This document shows, one piece after another, positions 8,192-15,517 of a stretch of 15,517 bases of DNA (position 1 is its first letter; the number at the start of each line of letters is the position of its first letter). The position numbers were made by a program, and so were the translations under genes. The notes beneath the pieces are model-generated. The model was given only the letters and a program-made list of their open reading frames with translations, did not search any database and was not told the DNA's origin. Source of the DNA: Davidsoniella eucalypti (lineage: Eukaryota > Ascomycota > Sordariomycetes > Microascales > Ceratocystidaceae); assembly GCA_004009845.1 (NCBI GenBank), contig RMBW01000282.1, positions 1 through 15,517 on the forward strand, read 5' to 3'.

Positions 8192-8571
8192 CAATCACAC
8201 TGTGATTACTATCGAGCTACACCGCTACTTCCAAATAACCAGCCACAAAATAACCAGCCATATCAATAAGGTCAGGAAAAGTCTTTTCTATTTGTTTACT
8301 GAATAACTTACGACAAACTATAATTTTGTTTATGTTAGTCTTCTTTTTTTTAGGAGTACACTTTACTCACATTACTTACTACCTTAATAAATCGCAATCA
8401 ACAACAAGCTCAAAATAAATAACTTCTTAGTCCTCAAACTAGCAACTGTACGTATATGGTTTTGATTCACTGCATGGTTTTAGCTAAGCACTAATATTTT
8501 TATCTTGATATAGTCATATCTACTGTTATTTCACTACCTTATTTACACTCGATTTTAAATCGTCGGAAGCC
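8192..8571 (+). promoter_or_regulatory. Region upstream of the helicase gene
   Basis: 380 bases of non-repeated DNA before the ATG. It holds a near-perfect palindrome AATCACA-C-TGTGATT (8193-8207), two copies of AAATAACCAGCCA (8233-8245 and 8248-8260, 15-base period) and a pyrimidine-rich leader just before the start codon. These are candidate binding sites by form only; no known factor motif or TATA box is assigned. Confidence 0.45.
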
Positions 8572-11500
8572 ATGGAAGACTTTGTCGAGCTTAACGAAGA
8601 ACATCAACTACTTATTTGTCTCCCGTGTAAGGCAGCAATTCGCCCAGGAAAGAGCATCGAAACTCACTTTCGCCGCAAGCACAAAGTTAAAGGAGAGACT
8701 ATCAAAAATATCATCGATTACTATGGCACTCAAGATTTAGCGGATCCGAAGGTGCATGCTCTCCCCCCCGATGGAAGTCCAGCTATCAAACGACTTGCTG
8801 TCCGCCGCGGATACAGTTGTTCTATGTGCCGATATCTCACAATATGCAAGGACAATATCACTCGCCACTGGAGAGACGTAGGGCATACATCTCTAGACCC
8901 CAAGTCGAAGATTGTACTATTACAGACTTGGATGGACCGGAACTTTGCCCGATACTGGATTGTCAGCGATGGTGCAGCCAATTTTGGCACCGCGTTAGCT
9001 AAACAGACAAGCACCAACCCAATGGAGCTCATGTTAGCCGACTGTGAGGCCATGCTAGCTTCTGAGGATGCCGAACGACTTCGGATAGGAGACCTGAAGG
9101 AAGACATGGACCGAGACTCGTCGTGGGTGAAGAGGCTACAATGGGTAAAGCACTTTGAGTCGCGTGATTTGATAAAAATCTATGAGGCTGCCGAATGGAT
9201 TCAAGCCAAGAATGCTAAAGCCCAGCAAGTCCACCAACAAACCGAACAGGCTGTGCATGAACGAAATATGCTGCTCCGTCTCGGGGAGAGCTTTGATCGT
9301 GAGATCCAACGATGCAGCTGGCGATTAGATAGTGTGCCAACCGAAACACTTCAATGGCTCGGCAGTATCATGACTACTGCTCCCAACGGAATGCCATTTG
9401 GATTGAAAGGCAAAGAAGCGTCGATGGTCAAATACCGAACTGTGGGACAACGATACTTGGGCTTGTGCTGGCGAGCACACCGCATTGGACGAGACGAGGC
9501 CATGAAGCAATTGGCTGTTAAGTTCACGGATGAGCAGTGGAATCTGCTGTGCACTGTCGTACAGGAGCTTGAGAAGAGCATCAACATCAATCGAAATCAT
9601 GTTAGATATCATCGGAACGAAGATCATGACGACGAAGACGAAACTATAGACGAAACTATAGAAGACGGCCGACTTCATGATAATGTCTACAAGGAGCTTG
9701 ACAGAGCTGTCTTTTCGTTCATGGTAGCTTCGATCAAGACTCTGGTTGGTGGGCACATATACTCGAGCTCGCTTCTGTGCTTCTGTGCAGCTCTAGGTAT
9801 TCGCTTACAGCCGCTTGGTTATACTGAGCCGCACTTATATACTGGACTGTTGGCTGCTATCTTGTGGTGGTCAAGACTGTTTTTCCTTGAGTCCGTATTC
9901 GACAGCAAACCCCGGAGTAGCGACGAAGGTGATATTGAGTCGGTGAAGGAATTCCGGGAGCAGCATGCAGTTTGGATGTGCACTGGCTCATATACTGTCA
10001 TCAGCACTATCATCGGCTGGATGGCATACGGAAAGGGCTGGCGGTCACGCATGGGCGGACAGCCGTCTGTTCGTTGGGCTGAGGATGGCGAGTCTTTGTT
10101 TCATAATGGAGAACGTATCATGATCCAAGACTTCACAAGAGCGGCTAGAGAGCAGGTAGTTGAGGCACAGAACTTACTAGCTTTACTACTGGGAGACTCA
10201 TGGCAAAAGATGAAGCCGAAGATTGATCTTAAGCTGCTTGCTGATAACATGATCCGGCTTGGAGCCGGCCAGTCTTTCGCCACGAACACGAACAACAAAT
10301 GGCTTGAGCCCGGACCATCTTTGGTGATAAGGCAGCTGTCCACATCGATTTGGGATTCCAGCAGACATGTATTCAAAATAGATGGCACCAACCGCTGGCT
10401 ACGCCGGCTCAGAATGTTCCGAGAGGTGCTCATGCTACTTGTCCATGTATGGGGTGGGTTACCCGGAAGAGGGCCGGAGCTTATGACGCTGCGTCACTGT
10501 GATTCATGGCAGCTGATGCGCAATGTGTTTGTGTTTGACGGACAAGTGATGATTGTCACGGATCGAGACAAGATGAAGGCCATCCGGGATAACTCACGCA
10601 AGGTTGCTCGGTTTCTGCCAGAGAATATTGGCCAAATGGTAGTGGCTTACATCGCTTGGCTGATCCCCGTGGAACGAGTACTCCGGTCTGAATGTAACTT
10701 GGCCAAGGCAAACAACGAGCAATTAGAGTTCATGTGGCACGACGGCAGCTCTACTGTATGGGATACGGACCGACTTAGTCAGAAGCTAGCACGGGTATTT
10801 CAGGCGGCTACCGGCGTGAGGTTAGGCGTGGGAAGATACCGCGTGGTGGCCATTGAGTTGGGCCGGCATATTCGCGGGCTTGTACTGAACCAGATCGAGA
10901 CTCGTGTAGACGACGACGACGCAGACGACGACGACATTGAAGTTGATCCAATCACCGGAGAACCAGTACACTGCGGCGGAAGCTGGAATATCATATGGGA
11001 TCTTGCATCAACACATGGCAGCCGTGTTGCCCGACAACATTATGCGGTTCATATTGGATTCCCCGGCAAGCTACAGCCAGAGATGATTGCTTCATTCAAA
11101 GAGATCAGTCGGTTGTGGCATCAATTTCTCGAAGGAGACGAGTCCCAGAACGGGAAACGGAAGCGACCAGATCAAGAAGCCGAGTGTGAGACCAAACGCC
11201 AGACCGACACAAGCAGCAAAAAGCGGATCCGGTACAAGTTGCCGTTAAGGACGGCAAACGTCAGCGTGGACCAAGAGATGCAGACCGGCTTGCGCACTTT
11301 GCTTGGACCCGATGCGACATGGCGCAGCGCCGAGCAACGAGAAAGCATGCGGGAGATACTGGCTCTACAGGATGGTGAGTCACTCATCAGCGTACTCCCA
11401 ACTGGAGCCGGTAAGAGCATCTTGTTCATGCTACCGGCTACTATGCAAAGCGGCGGAGTCAGCATAGTAGTCGTCCCATTTGTAGCGCTCATGGAGGATC

Positions 11501-13161
11501 TATTTACTCGAGCAGTGGCTATGGGAGTTGACTGCATCCGTTTCGAATCGTCTTTGCATGCTGGGCGAGAGGGTCTACCGCGAGCAGCCCGGCTGGTGAT
11601 AGTGAGCGCCGATACCATCACCGCGGGAGATTTTTCTGCTTATGCAGACGGATTGCTATGTACTGGCTTGCTTCAACGGATTTTTATTGACGAATGCCAT
11701 ACCATCATCATGGATATTGGGTACCGAGGAAAGCTAGGTGAACTGAAGAGCTTGAACCGGTATAACTGTCCGTTGATATTGCTGACGGCCACACTGCCGA
11801 CGGTTCTCGAGGATTGGTTCCGAAAGCAGATGCTGGTGGAGGCTGCTGTAACAATCCGGGCCCGTACCACGAAGCTTAATTGTCGGTATAAAGTTGATCA
11901 AGTCAAGCCCGGCGGCTATGCAGTCGAGAAAAGAGTCATAGAGATCGTCAAACCGCTTTCGACATCGATGTCTGGTCGGCAGAAGGGAGTGATTTATTGC
12001 CGTTCTAGAGCAAAGTGCGAGTTTCTAGCCAAGCAGCTGGGCTGTGACTTCTACCATAGCTTCATGGAGAATAGCAAGCGTGAAGAGGCTCTGTCAAAGT
12101 GGGTGGAGGGTCGCGGACATCGTTGGATCTCAGCCACGACAAGTTTGGGTACGGGTATTGATGTTGAAGGAATCACAGTAGTGATTCATGCGGAGCAGCC
12201 ATATGGGCTTGTGGATTTTGTGCAGCAGACAGGACGAGGAGGTCGACGGCCAGGTGATGTAGTGCAGTCGATCATTGTGTACAATGGGAAGCCGAGTTGG
12301 GAGAAGGAGCATAGTAGCTTTATTGAACAGGCCAACCGAGCTGAGATGGAGTCATTTGTTTCAACAAGTGAGTGTCGTCGGAAGATCATTGGTCGTTTCA
12401 TGGATGGCATTACAGATGAGTCATGTAATGACATTGTTGGTGCTGAGCTGTGTGATATATGCCAGGTACAAGTACAAGCGGCGGCAGCGATAGCGGCAGC
12501 AGCAGTGGCTACACCACAGACTACTGCAGTAGATCTTGGCATCAGCGAAACAAGCCAGACTACTGCGGTAAATCTTAGCAACGATAAAGCGAATCGACAA
12601 CAGGCGATGGCCCAAGTGGATGATAGATGGATGCGGTTCGGGAAAGAGGAAGGAGAAAGTGCCCATGCGTTATTCCGTTGGCTAGATGAGGTTGGAGAAG
12701 AATGCACCAGCTGTCACGTCCAAAGTCAGTTTTACAAAAGATTAACTGGAATAAGCCAAGATGCTATGAGACATGCTTCCCAAGGAGTTTCGGAGTGTAC
12801 GAAACGTTGGACAGGAGTGGAATATGATTCTGCTCGAAAGAAGATCAGATTTGCACAATTCTCTTGCTGTTTCACTTGCAAACTCCCACTTGACTGGTGT
12901 GAGCTGACGAAGGTGAAAGCAGGTAAGGGCTTTCGCTGTGGACATATAGACAAAGTGCTGCCGGTAGTTTTGATGGCGATTAAAAACCAAAAAATTCAGA
13001 ATTTAGCCAAGAAGGAGTTTGACATTGATGTCAAGGAGATTGACTTTTATAAATGGCTAGGAGAACGGCGTCAGTTCCATGATACACAAGGGACAAACAT
13101 GCTTGCGCTGTGGGAGGCAATTATCATGGAGGCATACAAAGATGAGTTTTTTAAAATTTAG
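8572..13161 (+). CDS. Telomere-linked RecQ-type helicase (TLH family)
   Basis: 1529 residues, one uninterrupted frame; the ATG at 8572 follows a spacer with no open frame. Two C2H2 fingers start the protein: C16/C19/H32/H37 and C83/C86/H99/H105. Residues 110-600 are helical-looking and unassigned. Residues 620-830 resemble a tyrosine recombinase core (R633, K667 or K669, R757, H815, Y824) with an Asp tract at 780-788. A basic linker (862-887) may be a nuclear signal. The RecQ motor follows: Q922, Walker A LPTGAGKS (942-949), DECH (1040-1043), TAT (1072-1074), motif V LGTGID, motif VI QQTGRGGRR (1218-1226). C1268, C1285, C1294 and C1297 match the RecQ zinc site (C-x16-C start as in bacterial RecQ). 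An Ala-rich linker and further Cys pairs (1378/1381, 1432-1443) end it; no winged helix or HRDC is seen. TLH genes lie beside telomeres in many fungi; this stop is 2.3 kb from the repeats. The intact motifs suggest a working 3'->5' helicase. Confidence 0.93.
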   Translation: MEDFVELNEEHQLLICLPCKAAIRPGKSIETHFRRKHKVKGETIKNIIDYYGTQDLADPKVHALPPDGSPAIKRLAVRRGYSCSMCRYLTICKDNITRHWRDVGHTSLDPKSKIVLLQTWMDRNFARYWIVSDGAANFGTALAKQTSTNPMELMLADCEAMLASEDAERLRIGDLKEDMDRDSSWVKRLQWVKHFESRDLIKIYEAAEWIQAKNAKAQQVHQQTEQAVHERNMLLRLGESFDREIQRCSWRLDSVPTETLQWLGSIMTTAPNGMPFGLKGKEASMVKYRTVGQRYLGLCWRAHRIGRDEAMKQLAVKFTDEQWNLLCTVVQELEKSININRNHVRYHRNEDHDDEDETIDETIEDGRLHDNVYKELDRAVFSFMVASIKTLVGGHIYSSSLLCFCAALGIRLQPLGYTEPHLYTGLLAAILWWSRLFFLESVFDSKPRSSDEGDIESVKEFREQHAVWMCTGSYTVISTIIGWMAYGKGWRSRMGGQPSVRWAEDGESLFHNGERIMIQDFTRAAREQVVEAQNLLALLLGDSWQKMKPKIDLKLLADNMIRLGAGQSFATNTNNKWLEPGPSLVIRQLSTSIWDSSRHVFKIDGTNRWLRRLRMFREVLMLLVHVWGGLPGRGPELMTLRHCDSWQLMRNVFVFDGQVMIVTDRDKMKAIRDNSRKVARFLPENIGQMVVAYIAWLIPVERVLRSECNLAKANNEQLEFMWHDGSSTVWDTDRLSQKLARVFQAATGVRLGVGRYRVVAIELGRHIRGLVLNQIETRVDDDDADDDDIEVDPITGEPVHCGGSWNIIWDLASTHGSRVARQHYAVHIGFPGKLQPEMIASFKEISRLWHQFLEGDESQNGKRKRPDQEAECETKRQTDTSSKKRIRYKLPLRTANVSVDQEMQTGLRTLLGPDATWRSAEQRESMREILALQDGESLISVLPTGAGKSILFMLPATMQSGGVSIVVVPFVALMEDLFTRAVAMGVDCIRFESSLHAGREGLPRAARLVIVSADTITAGDFSAYADGLLCTGLLQRIFIDECHTIIMDIGYRGKLGELKSLNRYNCPLILLTATLPTVLEDWFRKQMLVEAAVTIRARTTKLNCRYKVDQVKPGGYAVEKRVIEIVKPLSTSMSGRQKGVIYCRSRAKCEFLAKQLGCDFYHSFMENSKREEALSKWVEGRGHRWISATTSLGTGIDVEGITVVIHAEQPYGLVDFVQQTGRGGRRPGDVVQSIIVYNGKPSWEKEHSSFIEQANRAEMESFVSTSECRRKIIGRFMDGITDESCNDIVGAELCDICQVQVQAAAAIAAAAVATPQTTAVDLGISETSQTTAVNLSNDKANRQQAMAQVDDRWMRFGKEEGESAHALFRWLDEVGEECTSCHVQSQFYKRLTGISQDAMRHASQGVSECTKRWTGVEYDSARKKIRFAQFSCCFTCKLPLDWCELTKVKAGKGFRCGHIDKVLPVVLMAIKNQKIQNLAKKEFDIDVKEIDFYKWLGERRQFHDTQGTNMLALWEAIIMEAYKDEFFKI

Positions 13162-13365
13162 TACTAAGGATGATTTTATGTATTAATAATGTATAGTATT
13201 AAGTATCCAGAGAGCAATGATGTCATGTAACTTCTTTATAGTTTTCGGAAATATAGGTTTATGGTTGTTGAAGATTAGAATGTAACTACATTGAGTGCAT
13301 AGTAAGGCTAAATAGCAATTAGTATGGGAGGCAGAAATGATTGTTAGGATTGGTGGATAATTGTA
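13162..13365. other. Helicase 3' flank
   Basis: AT-rich and non-coding. It presumably contains the helicase polyadenylation site; an AATAAT at 13184-13189 is the only weak candidate signal. It has no clear counterpart elsewhere in the window. Confidence 0.4.
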
Positions 13366-13752
13366 AATTTATAGTGGTGAAATTTGAAATAAAAGAACGA
13401 AACTTAGTGTACAATATTGGTGCTATGATTTAAATGTATCAATGACATGAAGGCTAAACCCAGCATTAGGGCACTAAAATAGGGCAGCATAGTTAATTAA
13501 CAGGCTGGTGTATGTTATGAACTAAGACAGATAATCAGGTTATAGACATTGTAAGAAATATAGATTGATTGATTGTGATGCAATAGTAGGTTGAGTTTAG
13601 AAAATGAAACTGAAAAGATTATCATTTGATAGGGATATTACAAAATAGATGTTGTTATGAGTAAAAAAATAAGAGACTCGTAAAAGAATAGTTAATGGAA
13701 CAATAGAGAATAAGATAACTAAAATACTTTAATCAGAAGAAAGGTACAATGT

Positions 13753-13830
13753 AAGTATATTGGCAAAATCTTCATAGCTCTATAACTCCATAAGATAAAT
13801 GAATTAAAAAAAAAAAAAAGTATATTGGCA
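13753..13830 (+). repeat. 13-bp target-site duplication around mini-element copy 7
   Basis: AAGTATATTGGCA occurs at 13753-13765 and at 13818-13830. The unit B counterpart AAGTATATTGATT (14429-14441) is single and uninterrupted, so it represents the empty site. Confidence 0.9.
13766..13817 (+). mobile_element. Hairpin mini-element, copy 7 (perfect TSD)
   Basis: It matches the LINE 3' end with one substitution in the stem-loop (ATAACTCC for ATAGCTCC), followed by ATGAATT and a long A-run. Its first two bases (AA) before ATCTTC also match the LINE, so it is marginally longer at the 5' end than copy 3. Confidence 0.9.
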
Positions 13831-14192
13831 TGGCCATTAAATAAGATAGACATCAAATTCTGAGCAAGTTTAGTGCACAATTTTGCTAGGTTTAAGTTAC
13901 GATTATGATGTAAAGCTTCAGTCAACATCTCAAATGCTACTTCTTACAACCAAAGAGTAGCATGAGCCAAGCTGAAAATATGTACTTAAAGCTATAGCCA
14001 GTTTTTTATAGTTCTTTATGGCGGTGAATTTTGAAATTTAGTGAATAAGATTGGTGCTATGATATAAATGTATGAATGGCATAAAGGCTAACGTCAGCAT
14101 TAGGGCAGTATAGTTAATTAATAGGCCAGTGTGTTTTGTGAATCAAGGTAGACAATTAGGTTATAGAGATTGTATGAAATATAGATTGTTTG

Positions 14193-14255
14193 GTTGTGAT
14201 GTGATTTTTTTTGATTCATTAATCTTAGAGGGATGCGGATTATGTTGTGATATGA
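14193..14255 (+). repeat. 12-bp imperfect target-site duplication around the 14205 insertion
   Basis: GTTGTGATGTGA (14193-14204) and GTTGTGATATGA (14244-14255) flank the insertion with one mismatch. Unit A keeps a single, uninterrupted site around 13570-13583 (GATTGTGATGCAAT). Confidence 0.8.
14205..14243 (-). mobile_element. Variant hairpin mini-element (different stem, same tail)
   Basis: 39 bp, read on the minus strand. It has TAATC/GATTA arms enclosing a 13-base loop, then ATGAATC and eight A. The stem and loop are unlike the main family, but the distal part TAAGATTAATGAAT-A(n) is nearly the same. It may be a related family or a rearranged copy. Confidence 0.7.
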
Positions 14256-14640
14256 TATAGTTGGTTGAGTTTAGAAATCAAATTGAAAAGAGTATCATTT
14301 GATAGGGCTATTACAGAATAGATGTTGTATGAGTATAAAAGCAAGAGACTTGTAAAATCATAGTTAATTTAACAATAGAAAATAAGATAACTAGAATAAT
14401 TTAATTAAGAAGAAAGGTATTATGATGTAAGTATATTGATTGGACCATTAAATAAGACAAACATCAAATTTTGAGCAAATTTAGGGTTAAGTCACGATGA
14501 TGATGTAAAGCTTCAATTAGCATCTCAAATATTAGTTCTTACAAGCAAAGAGTAGCATTAGCAAAGCTAGAAATATTTACTTCAAAAGCTATAACCAAGT
14601 TTTTTATAGCTCAAAGAGGGGCGCATAGTATGCTAATTTA

Positions 14641-15335
14641 GGAAAAGAATGGCAATAGAACAACATCAAGTACTATCCAAAGGGGGATTTTGATCAAGGT
14701 ATCAAGAAGAGTAATGTGATATGAACGGACTACATTCTATCAGGAGTACAGAGTAGTGATAGCTTGGTATCATTTGTAATAATGATAGATACATAAATAT
14801 AGACAATATCGAAGGTAAAGGTGGACAGTTTGATTTTAGGGTATAATCAATTTTTAAGGGTTCAGGTAATATTAGCGGGGAGAAATAAGCTGAAACAAGA
14901 TATTAAACAGGCTGTTAGGACGCTAGAAGAGGCCATCAGTGGTTTTAAGAAATGCTATATGGCTGAATTAGTGTTCGCTGATTTAGAAATGAAGTAACTA
15001 TAAATAAGCTCAAGTTAAACATCTTGATAGCTCTATAGTCCCATAAGATTACTGAATTAAATAGAAAAAAAAACCCCCAATTTTAAAAGTCGAATTTAAT
15101 ATTGGTAAAGTTGTAAGCGAAAAGATTGGTTGCATGAAGTAATTCATAATCGTAGTATACTATATATTTATTGGGATTTCTACTATATAGAGCAGGTAAT
15201 TAGGTGCAATAGAGAAGGTTAGTCAATAAAATTGAAAATAATAGTTAGCCAAACAAGATAATATAACAAGCAGATTTAATATATTACCGGGCATTACAGC
15301 ACAATTGGCAGGACAGACACTCACTTGCTATGTCT
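14641..15335 (+). repeat. Subtelomeric module M2, telomere-adjacent copy
   Basis: Same-orientation paralogue of 1411-2078. It lacks mini-element copy 3 and has extra segments near 14668-14694 and 14866-14920. It ends about 90 bases before the telomere repeats. No gene is seen. Confidence 0.85.
15021..15073 (+). mobile_element. Hairpin mini-element, orthologous to copy 4
   Basis: It starts ATCTTGATAGC, keeps CCATAAGATTACTGAATT and ends in an A-rich tail before CCCCC. It occupies the same position as 1777-1829 in the internal M2 copy and preserves the family's 5' end better than that copy. Confidence 0.8.
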
Positions 15336-15426
15336 ATATATAATAATAGTTAATGTGACGATCTACGACGAGAACGAGGCTTGCAGAAGTAGAAGAGATA
15401 TAGTATTTGACGAGGTTAAAGAATCG
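15336..15426. other. Telomere junction
   Basis: 91 bases found nowhere else in the window, joining M2 to the first TTAGGG. They end GAATCG directly before the array, with no degenerate repeats between. Confidence 0.6.
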
Positions 15427-15517
15427 TTAGGGTTAGGGTTAGGGTTAGGGTTAGGGTTAGGGTTAGGGTTAGGGTTAGGGTTAGGGTTAGGGTTAGGGTT
15501 AGGGTTAGGGTTAGGGT
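15427..15517 (+). repeat. Telomere, 15 perfect TTAGGG repeats
   Basis: Fifteen uninterrupted TTAGGG units plus one T reach the last base. The G-rich strand runs toward the window end, as expected for a right chromosome end. Confidence 0.98.

Larger units (their letters stand above)
13366..14010 (+). repeat. Tandem subtelomeric repeat, unit A
   Basis: It is the first of two adjacent diverged copies. Shared blocks with unit B include TTGGTGCTATGAT, AGCATTAGGGCA, TATCATTTGATAGGG, AATAAGATAACTA and GATGTAAAGCTTCA. Unit A alone carries a mini-element with perfect TSD (13766-13817) and lacks the insertion seen in unit B (14205-14243). No open frame of note. Confidence 0.85.
14013..14610 (+). repeat. 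Tandem subtelomeric repeat, unit B
   Basis: Second copy of the tandem unit, directly joined to unit A and about 50 bases shorter. It carries its own insertion at 14205-14243. Both units end near TTTTTTATAG, which may mark the duplication joint. Confidence 0.85.

Noticed and set aside
11172..11621. Minus-strand frame of 149 codons inside the helicase
   Set aside because: It lies opposite the conserved Walker A region and is a by-product of the less AT-rich codons there.
13162..15335. Search for CRISPR arrays, tRNA or rRNA genes
   Set aside because: No regularly spaced repeats with unique spacers, and no cloverleaf or rRNA-like sequence is seen; the repeats present are two diverged tandem units and module M2.

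Overview
This window is the end of a fungal chromosome. Its right edge is 15 perfect TTAGGG repeats plus one base, running 5'->3' off the end (15427-15517). The only long intact gene is a 1529-residue telomere-linked RecQ-type helicase (TLH family, 8572-13161) transcribed toward the telomere. TTAGGG repeats, an intronless C2H2/RecQ TLH gene, a LINE with endonuclease, reverse transcriptase and RNase H, and very AT-rich spacer DNA together suggest a filamentous ascomycete. I cannot name the species.

Layout from left (centromere side) to right (telomere). 1-720 is less AT-rich DNA with no convincing gene and a perfect 20-bp direct repeat. 720-2526 is AT-rich subtelomeric DNA carrying two modules, M1 (1197-1391) and M2 (1411-2078), that recur nearer the telomere. 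2539-7150 is one non-LTR retrotransposon (LINE), essentially full length and bounded by a 12-bp target-site duplication. Its ORF1 is open; its ORF2 (endonuclease, RT, RNase H) is broken by at least two frameshifts. 7163-8571 is AT-rich spacer with the second M1 copy (8022-8191) and the region upstream of the helicase. After the helicase, 13162-15426 is subtelomeric repeat DNA: a tandem duplication (unit A 13366-14010, unit B 14013-14610), the second M2 copy (14641-15335), a short junction, and the telomere.

The most unusual signal is a family of very small insertions (about 34-53 bp). They begin at the same base, form a bulged stem-loop, continue into an ATGAATT motif and end in an A-run. The 3' end of the LINE (7101-7148) is the same sequence. 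The two cleanest solo copies (1666-1716 and 13766-13817) have perfect 13-bp target-site duplications, and the paralogous modules M2' and unit B hold the matching unoccupied sites. I read them as minimal retroposons, little more than an RT-recognition hairpin plus tail, mobilised by this LINE family. A further insertion (14205-14243) has a different stem but the same kind of tail.

The second point of interest is inside the helicase. Between its zinc fingers and its RecQ motor lies a region whose Arg/Lys/Arg/His/Tyr layout, with an exact 9-residue His-to-Tyr step, resembles a tyrosine recombinase catalytic core. This is inference and needs a profile search or structure prediction.
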